Shown here piece by piece: positions 32,271-44,100 of a stretch of DNA of 64,000 nt; position 1 is the first letter of the stretch, and each line of letters begins with the position of its first letter. Origin of the DNA: Brachionus plicatilis (lineage: Eukaryota; Rotifera; Eurotatoria; Ploima; Brachionidae). Below the pieces are notes generated by a model, which searched no databases, had not been told where the DNA came from, and worked only from the letters and a program-made list of their open reading frames with translations. A program made the translations under genes and the position numbers. The DNA lies in the NCBI GenBank assembly GCA_010279815.1, contig QEOQ01000123.1, positions 91,736-155,735 on the forward strand. The letters run 5' to 3'.

Positions 32271-32984
32271 GATACGGAAGGAGTTCTTAGTACTCTCTCG
32301 GTTAGCCAAGGTGAGAAGGATCTTGGTGTCTACGTAACAAGCGATTTAAAATGGTCAATGAATGTGAACACAGCAGTCAACAAGGCAAACAGCATGATTG
32401 GAGTAATTAGAAGATGCTTTAAGAATCTTAGTAAGAATGCTTTTCGTCTGCTCTACATGACACTGGTTCGTCCACACCTAGAATACGCCATTAGTGATTG
32501 GTCACCGCATTTGAAACAAGATATAACTCGAATTGAAAAAATTCAAGAAAGAGCAACTAAGCCTGTCGCTGGATTAAAGAACATAACTTATACTGAAAGA
32601 CTGCAGGCTCTCTCTTTGACAACTCTAGAAGAGAGACGCTTCAGAGGTGATCTTATTCAAATTTTTAAGATAGTCCATAACTACGAGCCGGTTGATTTAA
32701 AATATGGTTTGAAATTTGCACAGAAAAGTTACGCAACAAGAGTTCATTCGCTTAAAATGGTTCGTGAAATAAGTAGAAAGTGTACACCACGAGACGTGTT
32801 TTTGACAAATAGAATTGTACCTTATTGGAATAAATTGTCTGAAAAAGCGGTCACGGCGAAGAGCTTAAATAGTTTCAAGGGTTTTTTGGATGTAAAATTG
32901 AATGGTAGCTGCCAAAGCTCACTTTTGAGCTAAGTACTTCGGTACTGCATACATGCTGCAGTTAAACTACTACCACTACTACTA
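32271..32984 (+). pseudogene. 5'-truncated CR1-type LINE: reverse transcriptase C-terminus and 3' tail
   Basis: Starts in mid-protein with GVLSTLSVSQGEKDLGVYVT and runs open to the stop at 32931: RPHLEYAISDWSPHLKQDIT, KIQERATKPVAGLKNITYTE, LQALSLTTLEERRFRGDLIQ. This is the segment after the catalytic palm in CR1-type ORF2 and is clearly diverged from the 19.5-23.4 kb element. The tail has AAGTACTTCGGTACT and GCATACATGC stem-loops and then ACT repeats. The frame is intact, so the insertion is recent. It is flanked by very long direct repeats. Confidence 0.85.
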
Positions 32985-33100
32985 CTAAATTAAAATCTAA
33001 ATCAATTTTAAAAATAACAAAAAGATTATAATTTTTGACGAAAAAAAAGGACAAAAAGGAAGAAAAAAAGGTCAATTCCAAACTAAGATATAAAATACTT
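32985..33100 (+). repeat. right copy of the ~116-bp direct repeat
   Basis: Starts inside or just after the ACT microsatellite of the LINE tail (shared CTA) and ends GATATAAAATACTT, at exactly the point where the left copy meets the LINE. This is the geometry of a target-site duplication. Confidence 0.9.
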
Positions 33101-33104
33101 TCTG

Positions 33105-33300
33105 AAAAAGATATAAACTTCGTCTATTCTAAACTATGGCTAACAATTAATTGAAAGAATTACAAAAAGAACATTCTTTTTAACAAAAATAAAATCAAAA
33201 AGGATAAAAAAGACGTCTATTCTAGATTAAAGCTAAAATAAAATTTTTAAAAAGTACAAAAAGAACATTCTTTTTGACTATAAGAATTTTTAATTTTAGC
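33105..33300. repeat. dispersed palindromic repeat with AAAAAGAACATTCTTTTT motif, copy 2
   Basis: Contains ACAAAAAGAACATTCTTTTT twice and TCTATTCTAGATTAAAGC; related to 29235-29365. Confidence 0.45.
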
Positions 33301-33309
33301 AACTAAATG

Positions 33310-34110
33310 ATTTGTAAGTTTTTTTTTATTTTCTGAAATGTTGCACAAAAAATTTAAAAACATGAAAATGTATAAATGTAAAATTATTTTCATTTTGCCC
33401 AAGAAATTAATTTTTCCATCAAAATTAAGTTTTTATCAGCAAAAATATATTTTTACAACAAATAAAAATTAACTTAAAGAATATTTTTTTTCATGAATTA
33501 TTTTTTTGATGGATCAAATTAAAAAAATTATATAGCAAAAAAGCAAAATATAAAACATTAAATGAAAATAGATTAATTCCTTAAAAATTTTGTCCGAATC
33601 AAATCCAGTTGCTTTAAGTGATAATGCGTCGATGATTATTTAATTATTTAAGACTTTCCACTCTTTATTAGAAAAGCTTTTTTTACAATTTTTATTTTAA
33701 TTGTTTTTGATTTTAATTTTTAATTTAATGAAAAAATTTTTTTTGATGTATCTTTTCTACTTAATTAATTTAAATTTTCGTGTATTTTGATGATAAATTT
33801 TTTTTAATTGATGTTTATAATTTTTTTTTTGATTAAATTTTAATAATTTTGGTAATAAAAATAAAAAAAATTTGATGATAAATTTAATTTTTTTGATGAT
33901 AAAATTTTGATGTTATTTACTAAAATTTTTGATGATTAAGTTTAAATATTTGATGATATAATAAATGCCACCCTTGAGTATTGAGCATAAAAAATGAATA
34001 AAGATGCAATTTACAGGAAATGTGCTGTTACAAATCCACAGTGTAAATTTTTTTAAGGGTTAAATATTCTTAAATGACAATAAACTAATTTAAAATAAAA
34101 TCGAAAACAA
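33310..34110. other. low-complexity AT-rich stretch with TTTTGATGAT-type words, no gene
   Basis: Many irregular repeats of the words TTTGATGATAAAATTT and TTGATGATTAA between 33780 and 33965; no coding content recognised. Confidence 0.4.
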
Positions 34111-34114
34111 AAAT

Positions 34115-34250
34115 TTAAAATTTTTCTAACTTTTTCACAATTTTGAGAATGATAAAATTTATTTCGAATATCAGTTAATAATTATTTTAATGAAGATTCG
34201 CCTTTTTTATCTGTATGTTTTTTGAAATCAAAATTTAAAATTACCAAAGA
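34115..34250 (+). repeat. left copy of a ~136-bp direct repeat flanking a GIY-YIG retroelement fragment
   Basis: Landmarks TTTTTCTAACTTTTTCACAA, TTTTGAGAATGATAAAATTT and GAAGATTCGCCTTTTTTATC recur in the same order at 34815-34951 with about ten differences. Confidence 0.8.
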
Positions 34251-34814
34251 ACTAAAATTCAAATTGTGAATTGTGAAAGAAACCAACTCAAATTGTGAAT
34301 CTTCTGGAGTTGTATATATTATATAATGCTCAAAATGTAATATTTTCTATATAAGTGAATCAGGTAAAAAAGCTAAAGAAAAAATTGCACAACATCTTTA
34401 TGTCATAAAATACTTTAGACAGGATATCTGAAAAACATTAAGTAATTTTGACAGATTTTCTGAAGTATCAATTCACTTTAATTGTTTAAATCATTCAGGT
34501 GATCATTTAAAATTTTTTATTGTTAAATCGAATTTAGATGATAAAATTGTAAGAATATAAACTGAAACTGAGTTAATAAATATTTTTCTTAAGTTTAAAA
34601 TTCCTAATTTAAATAAAAATAAATACTAAAAATTAAATATATAAAAAATTTAAGTTTTGCACGTCTATATAAAAAAAAATTAAATACTTTGTTGTAAAAT
34701 TTTTTTTAATTTCAAAAAATGTTTTCTAAATTACTTCAAAATTTGTATAAATTAAAATGTATAAATTTTTAATTTTTTGTATAAATTTTTTTTATTTTAA
34801 ATTAAAAATTAAAA
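34251..34814 (+). pseudogene. retroelement fragment with GIY-YIG-like endonuclease domain
   Basis: The plus strand encodes QIVNLLE/SSGVVYIIYNAQNV, YISESGKKAKEKIAQHLYVI, KYFRQDI, a stop, then SNFDRFSEVSIHFNCLNHSG, FFIVKSNLDDKIVRI, a stop, and TETELINIFLKFKIPN. GVVY...FYIS followed by the R/K-rich helix and His-containing segment fits the GIY-YIG nuclease fold (G-V-V-Y and Y-I-S in place of GIY and YIG). A related copy is at 58700-58960. Two nonsense codons and small shifts show it is dead. Confidence 0.55.
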
Positions 34815-34951
34815 TTAAAAATTTTTCTAACTTTTTCACAATTTTGAGAATGATAAAATTTATTTTGACTATTAGTAAAAAATTATTTTTTTGAAGATTC
34901 GCCTTTTTTATCTGTATGTATTTTGAAATCAAAATCTAAAATTACGAAAGA
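34815..34951 (+). repeat. right copy of the ~136-bp direct repeat
   Basis: See left copy; it ends ATTACGAAAGAG where the left copy reads ATTACCAAAGAAC. Divergence between copies implies an older insertion than the 32.3-kb one. Confidence 0.8.
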
Positions 34952-35103
34952 GAGTTTAATCTTATCAATTAATAAGCTTTAATTACATTTAGTCTAATAA
35001 ATGATCTTTTGACTAAATTTTAATTGTAAAAATCTGCTGATGATTTAACAATTTTATCTATTATAAATAAAAATAAAATTTAAAAAATTTTTTTCATTTA
35101 AAA

Positions 35104-38100
35104 ATGATTAAATTTGTTATTCTGAGCCTGATAGGTACTCTTTTGACCAAACCGATTAATTGACTCTAAATTGACTTGTTTAGGCTATGCCCTGGGACAG
35201 AGCATTTCTCAAACGAGCTCAAAACCAACCACTGTCACATATCCAAGTGTATCTTTGAACTGTGATTTTGAAAAAGACTTTTGCAACTGGAAAAATCATT
35301 CAAACACCAACAACTTTTTTTGGCAACGCAACAAAGCCAATGAGCTTTTGGACATAAATGGTCCATTGCCAGACCACACTCTTCAATCTCTAAATGGACA
35401 CTACATTTACATCCAAGTACTTAAATAAAAAAAATTATCAAATCTCTATTTTTTTTCAGAGCAACCCATCTCGGCCTCAAAATGATACCACTAGTATCAT
35501 CAGTCCTCCGTTAACCATTCGCTATTCCTCCACCACATATTGCTTTAAATTCTGGTACCACATGTACGGTGAAGCAATAAATGGACTTTATGTCACTCTA
35601 GAAAATATGGTCACTCAAAACATGACAACTATTTGGTCCAAGAAAACAACTCAAGGAAATCGGTGGCGCCTGGGACAAACCACGCTTAAGCTTAATGCAG
35701 GAAATTACAGATTTGTTATCCAAGGAGTTGTGGGTGGCAATTTATTAGGAGGTAAAATATTCAAAAATTTTGAATTTATTTTATTAAAAATATTTTTTAG
35801 ATATTGCTATTGATGATGTTACTGCCTCGCCAGGTTCTTGCTCTACATCAACATTTTGTGACTTTGAATCCGAGGATGTTTGCGGCTTTGCTTCTAATCC
35901 AGTGGGAGTTTTTAATTGGACTTGGCACCAAGGTTCAACAGCTACTTACGGGACTGGTCCATCATTCGATCATGTATTTTAACATCGAAAATCGAAATTT
36001 ATTTTATTTTTTATTTTTTCAAGACAACTTTTACCACTAATGGTCATTACATGTTCATTGAATCAAGTTATCCAAGAGTAAGTTTTTTTATTTTAATTCT
36101 GGTTTTATCTGATAAATATCTTTCCTTTAAAAATAAAAAGTAACATAAGTACCACATGCACCATTTTGGCATACAAAAAAAGTTTATTTTTTTTAGAACA
36201 TTTTTTAAGATAAAAAATATTCTATTTAGGTGATACAAAAAAAATTTTTCTTTATTGATATTAAATAAAAAAGTTGCAAAATAATTTTATTAATTAGGAA
36301 AAAAAATTATTGAAATTATTGAAAAATTTTAAAATAGTCCACTTTTTTCAGAATCAAACATAAGTACCACAAGCACCATTTTGGAATCCAAAAAAAAGCT
36401 TGTTAAATTAATTTTTTTTTTATTTTAGATCATTTTTTTAAATAGAGAATTATTCCTTTCAAGTGATAAAAAATAAATTTTATTTAAATTTATTTAAAAA
36501 GTTGTTAAATAATTTTATTAATAAGGAAAAAAAATTATTGAAATTATTGAAAATTTTAAAAATAGTCCACTTTTTTCAGAATCAAACATAAGTACCACAT
36601 GCACCATTTTGGCATACAAAAAAAGTTAATTTTTTTTAAAACATTTTTTATGATAAAAAAATATTCTTTTAAGGTAATACAAAAAAAATTTTTTTTTTAT
36701 TGAATTTAAATAAAAAAGTTGTAAAATAATTTTATTAATAAGGAAAAAAAAATAATTGAAATTATTGAAAAATTTTAAAATAGTCCACTTTTTTTAGGAT
36801 CAAGGTGACAATGCAATAATTGTGTCGCCGACATACAGATCTTATTCAGCTGGAACACGATGCGTTGAAATTTGGTATCATGCATATGGAAGTGATGTTG
36901 GCTCATTTAATGTGTACAAGCTTGAAAAAGGCTCAATTCAAGGAAAATATGAGAAATTGTTTTCTATTTCTGGTAATCAAGGAAATGAATGGCATGTGGC
37001 TCAAATCAATTTTTATGTCAGATCTTACCAGGATTATAGTATTGTTTTCGAAGGAGTAGTGGGAGATGATGGATGGTATGACTATGGCTGGTCGGGTGGC
37101 AAGGGCGACATATCTATCGACGATTATGAGCTAAAAGAGAAAGCATGTGAACCTATGGGAGACTGCGATTTCGAGGAGAATACATGTAAGCATAAAATTT
37201 TAAATAAATCTAACTAAATAAAAAATATTCTACTGATCATTTATTTATTTTTTTACTAATGTTTTATCTGTTATTTACTAATCGTTTATTATTTATTTGC
37301 TGTTCATTTTTATTTTTTTGTACTTATCATTTAATTAAAAAAATATCATTTAATTAAAATTAAAAAAATACTGGTCTCCATCGATGTTGGCCAGTCGAAA
37401 TTACTCATCATTCTTTTTTTTTTTTAAGATACAAAAAATTACGATAATGAAATAGGGTAAAAAAAAAATAAATAAAAAAAATTTAAATAGAACACAAAAT
37501 GAATACTAATTTTCGAAATTCAAAAATTTAAAATATTTAATTTTTAAAGCAATACTATTTATTTAATTAACTCTTTTATAAATTTATGTGAGAAGAATGG
37601 CATTGTGAACTAAAGATCAAAAATAAGGAACAAAAGCTTTAAAAATTGTTTTCTAAAAAGCCAAAAAATTAGTAGTGTTGGCAATCGATGACTGTTATTT
37701 TTTCATTGTATCTAATTATTCTAGTAATAGATGTTTGTTTGGTATTACATTTTTCAATCACAACATTTTCAATATTAAACAAAAAATCAACTATTTTTGA
37801 GAAATCTTGGTTTTTATTCAAAAAAAAAATCTTTTAAATCATTAATTTTATCGATAGCTTCTTTTGAGCTTATAACAGGTTTTTTAGGTTTTTCGATTTC
37901 TTCGACATCAGAATCACTGTCATCATTTTGTGCTGTATTGTTAACTGAACTGATGATCTCAACATCTGATAATAAGCCGCGTGCAGGAAAATTTGAGTCA
38001 ATTGAAACATAAGTATATTTGTCAAAGTTTAACTTTTTTTCAAACGAAGATACATCATTAAATTCGACGTTTTCTTCACATTCACTCAATGAATCACCAA

Positions 38101-41100
38101 ATAAAAAATCGCCCTTGAAACCAGCTTTTCGAAAACATCTTTGGATTGTTAATGCCGAAACACCATCCCATGCATACTTTAAGGCTTGTAGTTGAATTTC
38201 GATTCCACTCACAGTTACGTTGCTATACTTTTGAACTTGTTCGAACCAAAACAAAACGGCTTTATCGACATCATCGAAACTCGATAATTTGATTCTTTTT
38301 TTTTCTGTACCGCACAAGTTCTTCTCAAAGTGATCTAAAATTTTTTCTTTAGACGAGAGGAATTGTCGAAATGGTCGATGTGTTTACGCTATACTCTTTT
38401 GCGAGAATTGAAGTAGCGATTTTTTGTTCGCAATGTTTTTTATTATTTCAACTTTTGTTTCAAGTGAAATACACTTTCTTTTTTTTTGATTAAGATTGGA
38501 CATTTTTTATAAACAATTAGATAGGAAATGTTTTCTGGTGATTTATAGTTATTCATGAAGATAAGTTAATTGTTTTATTTTTATTTTTTTTTATATAAAA
38601 AGTGTGAAAAAATTTCTTTTGTTCAAGCTCGTTATAGGAAGTTTTTATTCTTAAGAAAATGATTAAGCGGTATTTCATTATAAGCTCGTTATATCAAGTT
38701 TTCGTTATATCGAAACTATATAGGGTCTCGTTATACGGAGGATTGACTGTAGTTGATTTAATAATCGATTAAAAAAAATTAATCGATTTAATAATTGACT
38801 AAAAAAAATTAATTGATTTAATAATCGTTTAAGAAATATTAATCGATTAAATAGTCGACTAAAAAAAATTAATTGATTTAATAAATTTGTCAATCGATTG
38901 GAGTCGATTGCCAACACTAAAAATTAGTTTATAATTTTTGATATAACACCTTAATGCAGCCTCTGCATATACTCTGCAAAGTAACTTTTTTATATTTAGA
39001 AAGCAACCAATATAATGTAATTTTACAGTACAAATTAAAACTAACTTGTACGCATTTTGTTCCTCAACTTTTCCTTTCCCCACTTTTCCTTTAGGAAGAG
39101 TCGAAAGAAAAGGAAAGGAAATGTACAAGTTAATTTTAAATAGTAGTTCCTTTTTTTGGTTCTGAAATTCTCAATCCATAAACTTCATCTTAACTTTTTA
39201 CAATAAAAACTATTAAATAAGGCGCTTGGAAAAATGCAGAGCAAAATGGTGACTTCGAATGGGTGCGTAATAGAGGTTCAACTCCATCATCATTTTCTGG
39301 CCCCACAGTGGATCACACACTGGCAACTTCACTTGGAACATACTTATTCATTGAAACGTCATCACAATCAAAGCCAGGCTCAAAGGCCCTAATGGTCTCG
39401 CCAGTATTTGACAAATTTAGTCCAAGATGCTTCGAATTTTACTACCACATGTAAAGTACCTTGATTGATCATGGTCAATTTTTGATGTGACATTTTTCTA
39501 AATAGGAAAGGTTCTTCGTCCACTCTTAGTGTAATCCAAAAAGGGTTCAGGTCGTATCTTAATGGCACTGTTGTTTGGAAAGACTCAAGTAGTGACAAGG
39601 ACACATGGCAGCAAGCATTGGTCTCTTTGCCAAATAATTACAGTTCAAATTACATCCTGATCTTGGAAGGAAAAATAAATGGAAAAAATTCAGGAGACAT
39701 AGCAGTGGACGATCTGAAAATATTGAGTGGAAATTTATGTCCGTCTTCGGAGTCCCAATGCGCTTTTCAGTGTCCTGATGGAAAGTGTTTAGCTGAGAGA
39801 AAAATTTGCAATTTTGTTCAAGATTGTTCTGGTGGTGAGGATGAGCTGGAATGTGGAAACAACAAAGTAGATTTTGAGCTGGCAACTAACAATTGGAACG
39901 ACACTAGTGGGTCCAGCATGCTCAAATGGGATCGAAAAAATAATGGAATTGGCAATGAACCCCTCACAGACCACACTCTGGGAACATCAAGTGGATTTTT
40001 TATGCTTTTAGGTTCGAATTCAAATGGAACTTCGGAGAAAAGCGCTCAATTTTCAAGCCCATTGATGCGTGACTCCAGTTCTAGTTGTCAGATGAAATTT
40101 TGGTATCAGATTAATGGAAAAAATGCAGGTGGAATAGAAGTGTATATTAGAGTTGGTTCACAAAAATCAAAGGCATTGCGGGTTGACAAACAGACTTATA
40201 ATCAATGGAACCAGGCTATAGTCAATATTGGTCGTTACTTGTCAGATTTTCAAATTTTGACAGAAGGCTACCGCAACCCAAGGACTACTGGCAGTGTAGC
40301 TTTTGATGACATTGATTTTATAAGTAAGATGTGGTGGATAAAGTATTAAACAGAATTAATTTAACTATTTGTGTAGATTGTGGAATAAAGATCAAAAATG
40401 TGTCGTGTGGCTACAGTGAGACAAAGTGCGACAACAAAAATTGTGTCTCCACAAGCCGTCTATGTGATTTTAATGGTAATTATTTTTAAATTTTATTGAT
40501 GAGCTGAATCAATCATCCAGATTTTTTTTTTCCTTATTCACTCCTTGTGGAGCATAGGGTCATTAAAAAAAAATAACTTAGGAATAAAATCAAAAATGCT
40601 AGGTAAAAAAAAAACTAAGTTTAAGAATTAAAATGCTAGGTAGGTTATTTGAAATGCTAAGTGCTAAAATTAATAATTCTTTGTAAAAAATCAAAGTGCT
40701 AGAATAAAAAACAAGAACGCTAGGTTTTATGATAAAAATGATAAATTAAAACCGGAATGAAGTAATAGAGGTGGATTTTGGGTATTAAATTAATTGAGTA
40801 GTCGATAAAATAAATAAGACTGAATTGATTAAATAAAACAAAAATGTGTTAAAGAGGAAAAAGTTTAAAAAATAATGTGGCTTTAGCTAATTATATCAGT
40901 GACAGTGATACAAGTGATGGTGAAAATGGTGTCGAAAAAATAGTAAAGAAAAAAAAATCTATTAGGTTTAAATATATATTAAAGATTAGATCCTTTTTAG
41001 ATTCTAGGACATTTAAGGTAAATGTGAATGACCATCTGAGCGAAGAATATCAAATAACTGCAGGTGTTCCTCAAGGCTCAGTAATTAGTCCTCTATTATT

Positions 41101-44100
41101 TAGTATATATATTAATGACATCCCCAAAAGAAACAAAACAAATAATGAATACTCTCTGCTTTTCGCAGATGATCTAGTTACATTCTTCATTTATAACAAA
41201 AAGGGGAACCTAGAAAATAAGATTAATAAATACACCAACGAACTAGAACAATGGCTTATTAAATGGAAAATGAAGATATCAGTTGAAAAGTCGTGTTCAG
41301 TAGTCTTTTCTAGGTACAAAAAAGAGAGTGATAATCTAAACTTAAAAATTAATGGAAACAGAATATTGAGCCAAAAAGAAATCAAGTTTCTTGGTATTAA
41401 ATTTGATTTTAAGTTAAACTTTAATACACTGGTAGACGAAATTAAAGAACGCTGCAATAAAAGACTAAATATTATTAAGATATTGTCAAACAAAAATGGG
41501 GTCTCAATCAAAACACACTGGGAAATTTATATAAATCTTTTGTCGGATCAATCTTAGACTATTCTTTTCCTTGCTTAAATTCATTTTCAGAAAATAATAT
41601 CAATAAACTACAAGCAATTCAGAATACAGCAGTCAGATCTATTCTTAAGTTAATATATGATACACGATTCGTTAATATACGAATCGTGCATCATGAGGCT
41701 TTTAATAAACTAAAATTACTAACAGTCTCGAATCGGCTTTTTGAATTGAGTGAGAGATACAAGTTGGGACAAGACTGAGTCATTCTATTCCATCGGTTTT
41801 AAGACTGGTGAAGGAATACAAAGAAGGTTTCGAATTAAGATATATTGAATACTCAACTCCATTGTGTAATTGCTACCTTACTGTTTCTTCTTTTTTTCCT
41901 GAAACTTGAACTATTTAAACATGTGCAACAATCTATTCCAATTTATGTCTTTTCAACTTTCATTTTTTAGCTTATTTACTTTATTTTGATTCTTTTTTTT
42001 ATTTCATTTTATTTTTTTTTATTTTACTTTTAAACTTATTCTGAAGGAGCTTTAGCTCGGTACAGAAAACAAATAAATAAAAAAAAAAATAAATATTTTT
42101 CTAATAAAAAAAACTAAAATGTGTTCAAGAGGAAAAAGTTTAATAAATAATGTGGCTTTACCTAATTATATCAGTGACAGTGTTAGGATATTAAAATATT
42201 TAAACAATTTTCAAATTAATTTAGATGATTTTTTAAGTTTTTTTAAGTTTCAAGGTTAATCAACAGACTTGTGTCCTTATCTATTTAATAGACTAATTAA
42301 CTCTTCATTTACTTCATTTAAAATAAATAATTCATTAAAATAAAATTTATCAAAATGTTTTATAAAAAAGCTATTAAAGAAATATTTAATAAAATTTTTA
42401 ATTTTTATTATGAAATATTTAATTTTTAGATAAATTGATTAATTATTTAAAAAATAAAATAATCAAAATAAAACAATATTTTCTCAAACAATTGATAAAA
42501 TCGATTTTTTAATTAATATTTTTAAACTGATTTTTTTAAGAGTTTATTTGGAATCTTGAAGTTGATGATCAATTCAAAAATCAATTGAACATTATCGTTG
42601 TAATCGAACATACTTTACATGCATTGTAGATTTAGAAAATAAAAAAAAACATTTTCACAATCTTTTCTCAATTTTTAAATTTTTTTTTTTATTTTCTAAA
42701 TCTACAATTCATGTAAAGTATGCTACATTACAATTATTTATATTAAATCAAAGATTAACTTTAATATCTAAGGATAAACTTTTTGAATTGAAATGATATT
42801 TTGAATTGATCATCAACTTCAAGATGCCGGTTATTTTGAAATTTTTTTATTTAAAAACCATTTGTGTCTAGCATTCAAAATTAAAATTTTAATCTAAAAA
42901 TGAAATTTAAAATACAAAATTTCAGTCAAAATTTTCATTTGAAAAATTTACGAATTTTTGATAAAATCTTCATATTTGTGATTATTAAGATTTTTTTTTT
43001 TAAATTTAAATATATTATATTAAAGAAAGCATTTTTAATAATTTCAGGCCAAATGACTTTACAAAATAATGTATCTTACTTCATTCAAATAAAATTACTT
43101 AAAAATGACTTAAATTTTTGACTTTCGCACAAGTCTGGTCATGACTTGAAACTTTCTGAACAATAGGTATAAAAAAGGAAAGATTATGTATAGAATAGAA
43201 GGGAAAAGGAGAAAAGAATACTTATATACTTATATGTATCTAAAAATATACTAATGAGGAAAGCAAATGAAAAAACAGGAGAAGAGAAAAAATTTTACTT
43301 TATAGAATAAAATGATGAGGCCAAAATTTTTAGAATTTGGGGTCAGTTTGTTAATAATAAATATAAATAAACTTTAATTGGTAAAATTTGTTTCAAAGAA
43401 AAAATTGTCTTTCGCTTGAACTTGATGGTTTTTTTATCTTTTTGGTCTGAACTAAGGAAATAAAAAAATTAAAATTTTAAAATGCATTCATTGCTTAAAA
43501 AATGACAAAAATACAAGAAAATAAATTTAAATAAAGTGTCTAAAAAATTTAAATTTTAGCATTAATCTTTAAATTGGAGGCTGCAGTTTTTTTTTAATTC
43601 AATTGTATATCCTATGCACAATAAGCTAAACAAACTATTTAAGCTTAGTTGCAAAAAAAAGCTTAAAATAAGCAAAATAAAAAAAATTAAAAAAAATTTC
43701 CTTTTTAAACTTAGGTTGAAGCATGGCTATTTTAGTCAAATAATTATAAATTAGATAAAATTATCTTGAAAATAAGTCTTTAAGTTAAATTCAATTTTTA
43801 AAAAAATAATTATGGATAATTCTGAACAACCGGGAATAATTGATAGTTACCAAGAATAATTTAACAACAATGCTCCCATTTACGTCAATAATCTACAGTA
43901 CTAAAAATTTACCAGATTTTACAAAAATTTATCAGTTGATTTTAGTAAATTCAGAAATAGCCAAAAAAACTTAGATTTTTCGGTAAAATGAAAATTATTG
44001 TACATTTTTATATTTTTAAATTTTTACATTTTTGAGAGAAGAAAAAAAAAAATCTCAAAATCAAAAAATCTAAAAAAATTTTCATTCAAGAAAAGTAATA

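Noticed and set aside
29235..33300. CRISPR-like or regular spacer arrays
   Set aside because: Repeats here are dispersed palindromes and direct target duplications, with no regular repeat-spacer pattern, and the genome is eukaryotic.
40877..40910. ATG at 40877 as the start of the Jockey-like ORF
   Set aside because: This part lies in the duplicated flanking DNA (also at 42150-42182), so the apparent N-terminus is not from the element.
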